Source of the DNA: Clostridia bacterium
Lineage (GTDB): Bacteria; Bacillota; Clostridia; Oscillospirales; Acutalibacteraceae
Length of the DNA stretch: 14,178 bases
NCBI GenBank assembly: GCA_017480265.1
Contig: JAFVAZ010000022.1
Coordinates: 1-14,178, forward strand
Direction: 5' to 3'
Below the pieces are notes generated by a model. The model saw only the letters and a list, made by a program, of their open reading frames with translations. It was not told the DNA's origin and ran no database searches. This document shows, piece by piece, positions 12,955 through 14,178 of the stretch (position 1 is the stretch's first letter; each line of letters starts with the position of its first letter). Made by a program: the position numbers and the translations under genes.

Positions 12955-14178
12955 TTAATTTCCAAGCCACCGCTTAAACCAATTTGAAAGCCACATGAAT
13001 GGAAGCTTTATAATGCTCCAGGCTTTTGACCATAAGGGAGCCTGACTAGACTCACCTACAGGCTCAGAAATTTCTGTAGTAGGTGCTATTACAGAGTCCG
13101 GTTTTAATTCTTCGCTTTCACGATCTGCATCTTCAACTGTAGTGTCCGCCTCGCCCTGTGGCACTGCAGCTTCAGGCACCTCTTGTGGTGCACGGCGAAT
13201 AATTGATGTAAGTCTTAAACCATCTGCAATTTTTTCTTTTTCTATGTGCCCCTCAGGAGGAAGCTCAATCTTAGTTCCGATGTCGGCATCAATAGTCAAT
13301 TCCTGTACGCTATCGGGGACTGTCACAGTAAAATGCACTGGGTTCCTATAACCAAACATAGGCAAATGATATTGATGGATACGGAGGAAACTCAAACGAG
13401 TAACTCTGTCCGGAATTATAAAATCACTTAAAGTACAGTAGCTAAACGCTGCCTCAGCTATGCTCAAATTTAAAACCGAATTAGGAATATGAAAGTTTTC
13501 CATGTTTTCGCAGCCGCCAAACGCATTCCCACCAATATTCAAGGTTTCAATACCTTCCTCCATAATGAAATTTCTAAAGATATTACCAAATCCTCCGAAA
13601 GCACTTTCTCCAATATTTAATATTTTTACGCTTTTCGGGACATTGAAAGATGTTAGCCTTTTACATTTACAGAATCCAGACCCTCCGATATTTAATTCTT
13701 CAACTCCCGGCGGGACTGTAAAATCTGTTAAGTTCCAACACTCATAGAACGTGTATTTTCCAATGTTTAATTTCTTAATTCCTTCTTCAAAAGTAATACG
13801 TTTTATTGAATTGTTTCCGCGGAAAGCATGATCTCCAATGCCTGCCACCTTGTATGTTTGACCCGCTAAAGTTACTTCTGGGGGAATACGCATCTCTTCA
13901 ATATCTCTAGTTATAGGGTAGATGTACACACCGTCTTCTCGAATATCACAGTAACATTTTATTCCGTTAATTTCAGTAACGTTCTCAGGATTACGTCTTT
14001 CAAATACGCGCCCCCAAGTATCATCTTTAAAAAGTTGCAATTCATCTCGAATATTTAAAAAAAATTTCTTTATTAAATATATGGATAATTTTTGCTTTAC
14101 TTGCCCTTGTTTTACACCAATGCTTACTCCTTTAAAGTCAAATTCATCTAAAGCAAAATACTCACTCTCTACTCTATC
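12955..14178 (-). CDS. BspA-like leucine-rich repeat protein, 5' end beyond the window
   Basis: The frame runs from the window edge to TAA at 12955 without a stop (408 codons visible), so the true start lies outside; a TTG at 14040 is only an internal codon. Counting from Leu at 14040, repeats of 24-26 residues start at 91, 116, 141, 167, 192 and 216, each opening with LNIG or a variant, then xxxFxxC and an IP/VP turn. This is the LRR_5 (BspA/TpLRR) pattern. After them comes a Pro/Glu/Asp-rich linker (about 284-335) and a tail with five Trp (337, 341, 350, 354, 358). BspA proteins often mediate surface adhesion; no signal peptide can be judged here. The repeat part looks less A+T-rich than its neighbours. 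Confidence 0.8.
   Translation of the reverse strand, partial: DRVESEYFALDEFDFKGVSIGVKQGQVKQKLSIYLIKKFFLNIRDELQLFKDDTWGRVFERRNPENVTEINGIKCYCDIREDGVYIYPITRDIEEMRIPPEVTLAGQTYKVAGIGDHAFRGNNSIKRITFEEGIKKLNIGKYTFYECWNLTDFTVPPGVEELNIGGSGFCKCKRLTSFNVPKSVKILNIGESAFGGFGNIFRNFIMEEGIETLNIGGNAFGGCENMENFHIPNSVLNLSIAEAAFSYCTLSDFIIPDRVTRLSFLRIHQYHLPMFGYRNPVHFTVTVPDSVQELTIDADIGTKIELPPEGHIEKEKIADGLRLTSIIRRAPQEVPEAAVPQGEADTTVEDADRESEELKPDSVIAPTTEISEPVGESSQAPLWSKAWSIIKLPFMWLSNWFKRWLGN

Overview
The window is A+T-rich DNA from a low-GC, endospore-forming Firmicute, most likely a member of the Clostridia. It carries SpoIIM, SpoVS, YmdB and a DUF4364 protein, a CdaR/PucR-type regulator beside ftsEX, and tRNAs with encoded CCA ends; start codons include TTG and GTG as well as ATG. 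Assignment below class level is not supported by anything decisive, although the gene style recalls Oscillospirales/Ruminococcaceae-type gut bacteria.

Left part (1-1778, + strand): a spoIIM-like engulfment gene, a two-gene tRNA operon (Met-CAT, Glu-TTC) behind a near-consensus promoter, and an NADPH-dependent FMN reductase/iron-sulfur flavoprotein-like gene. A bidirectional hairpin terminator separates it from the next region.

Regulatory island (1786-3343): a small basic protein and a protein holding only sigma region 4 are read on the minus strand. Divergent from them are an XRE repressor and an ImmA/IrrE-type HEXXH metallopeptidase. Two copies of the palindrome ACACGAAACGTG flank the divergent control region. 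One sits exactly in the -35/-10 spacer of the repressor promoter, the other just before the small-protein gene. This looks like the decision module of a conjugative element or phage (ImmR/ImmA of ICEBs1 combined with the sigma-like and repressor genes of Tn916-type elements), but no integrase, relaxase or structural gene is in view. It is the most interesting part of the window.

Central part (3344-7912): an unexplained nested inverted repeat, then spoVS and ymdB on the minus strand. Divergent on the plus strand are a membrane-anchored polysaccharide deacetylase and an mscS-DUF4364 pair. A 353-base gap follows; it holds a promoter and a possible broken small ORF.

Right part (7913-14178): a CdaR/PucR-type regulator, a very GC-rich hairpin, and a tightly overlapping ftsE-ftsX-M23 peptidase operon (an ABC-type divisome regulator with its EnvC-like coiled-coil hydrolase). 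A bidirectional terminator separates it from a convergent family I inorganic pyrophosphatase gene. The last gene, on the minus strand, is a BspA-like leucine-rich-repeat protein with a Trp-rich C-terminal tail. Its reading frame stays open through the right edge, so it is partial here.

Much of the window serves the cell envelope and sporulation: engulfment (SpoIIM), peptidoglycan modification and cleavage (deacetylase, M23/FtsEX), osmotic safety (MscS) and sporulation control (SpoVS, YmdB).
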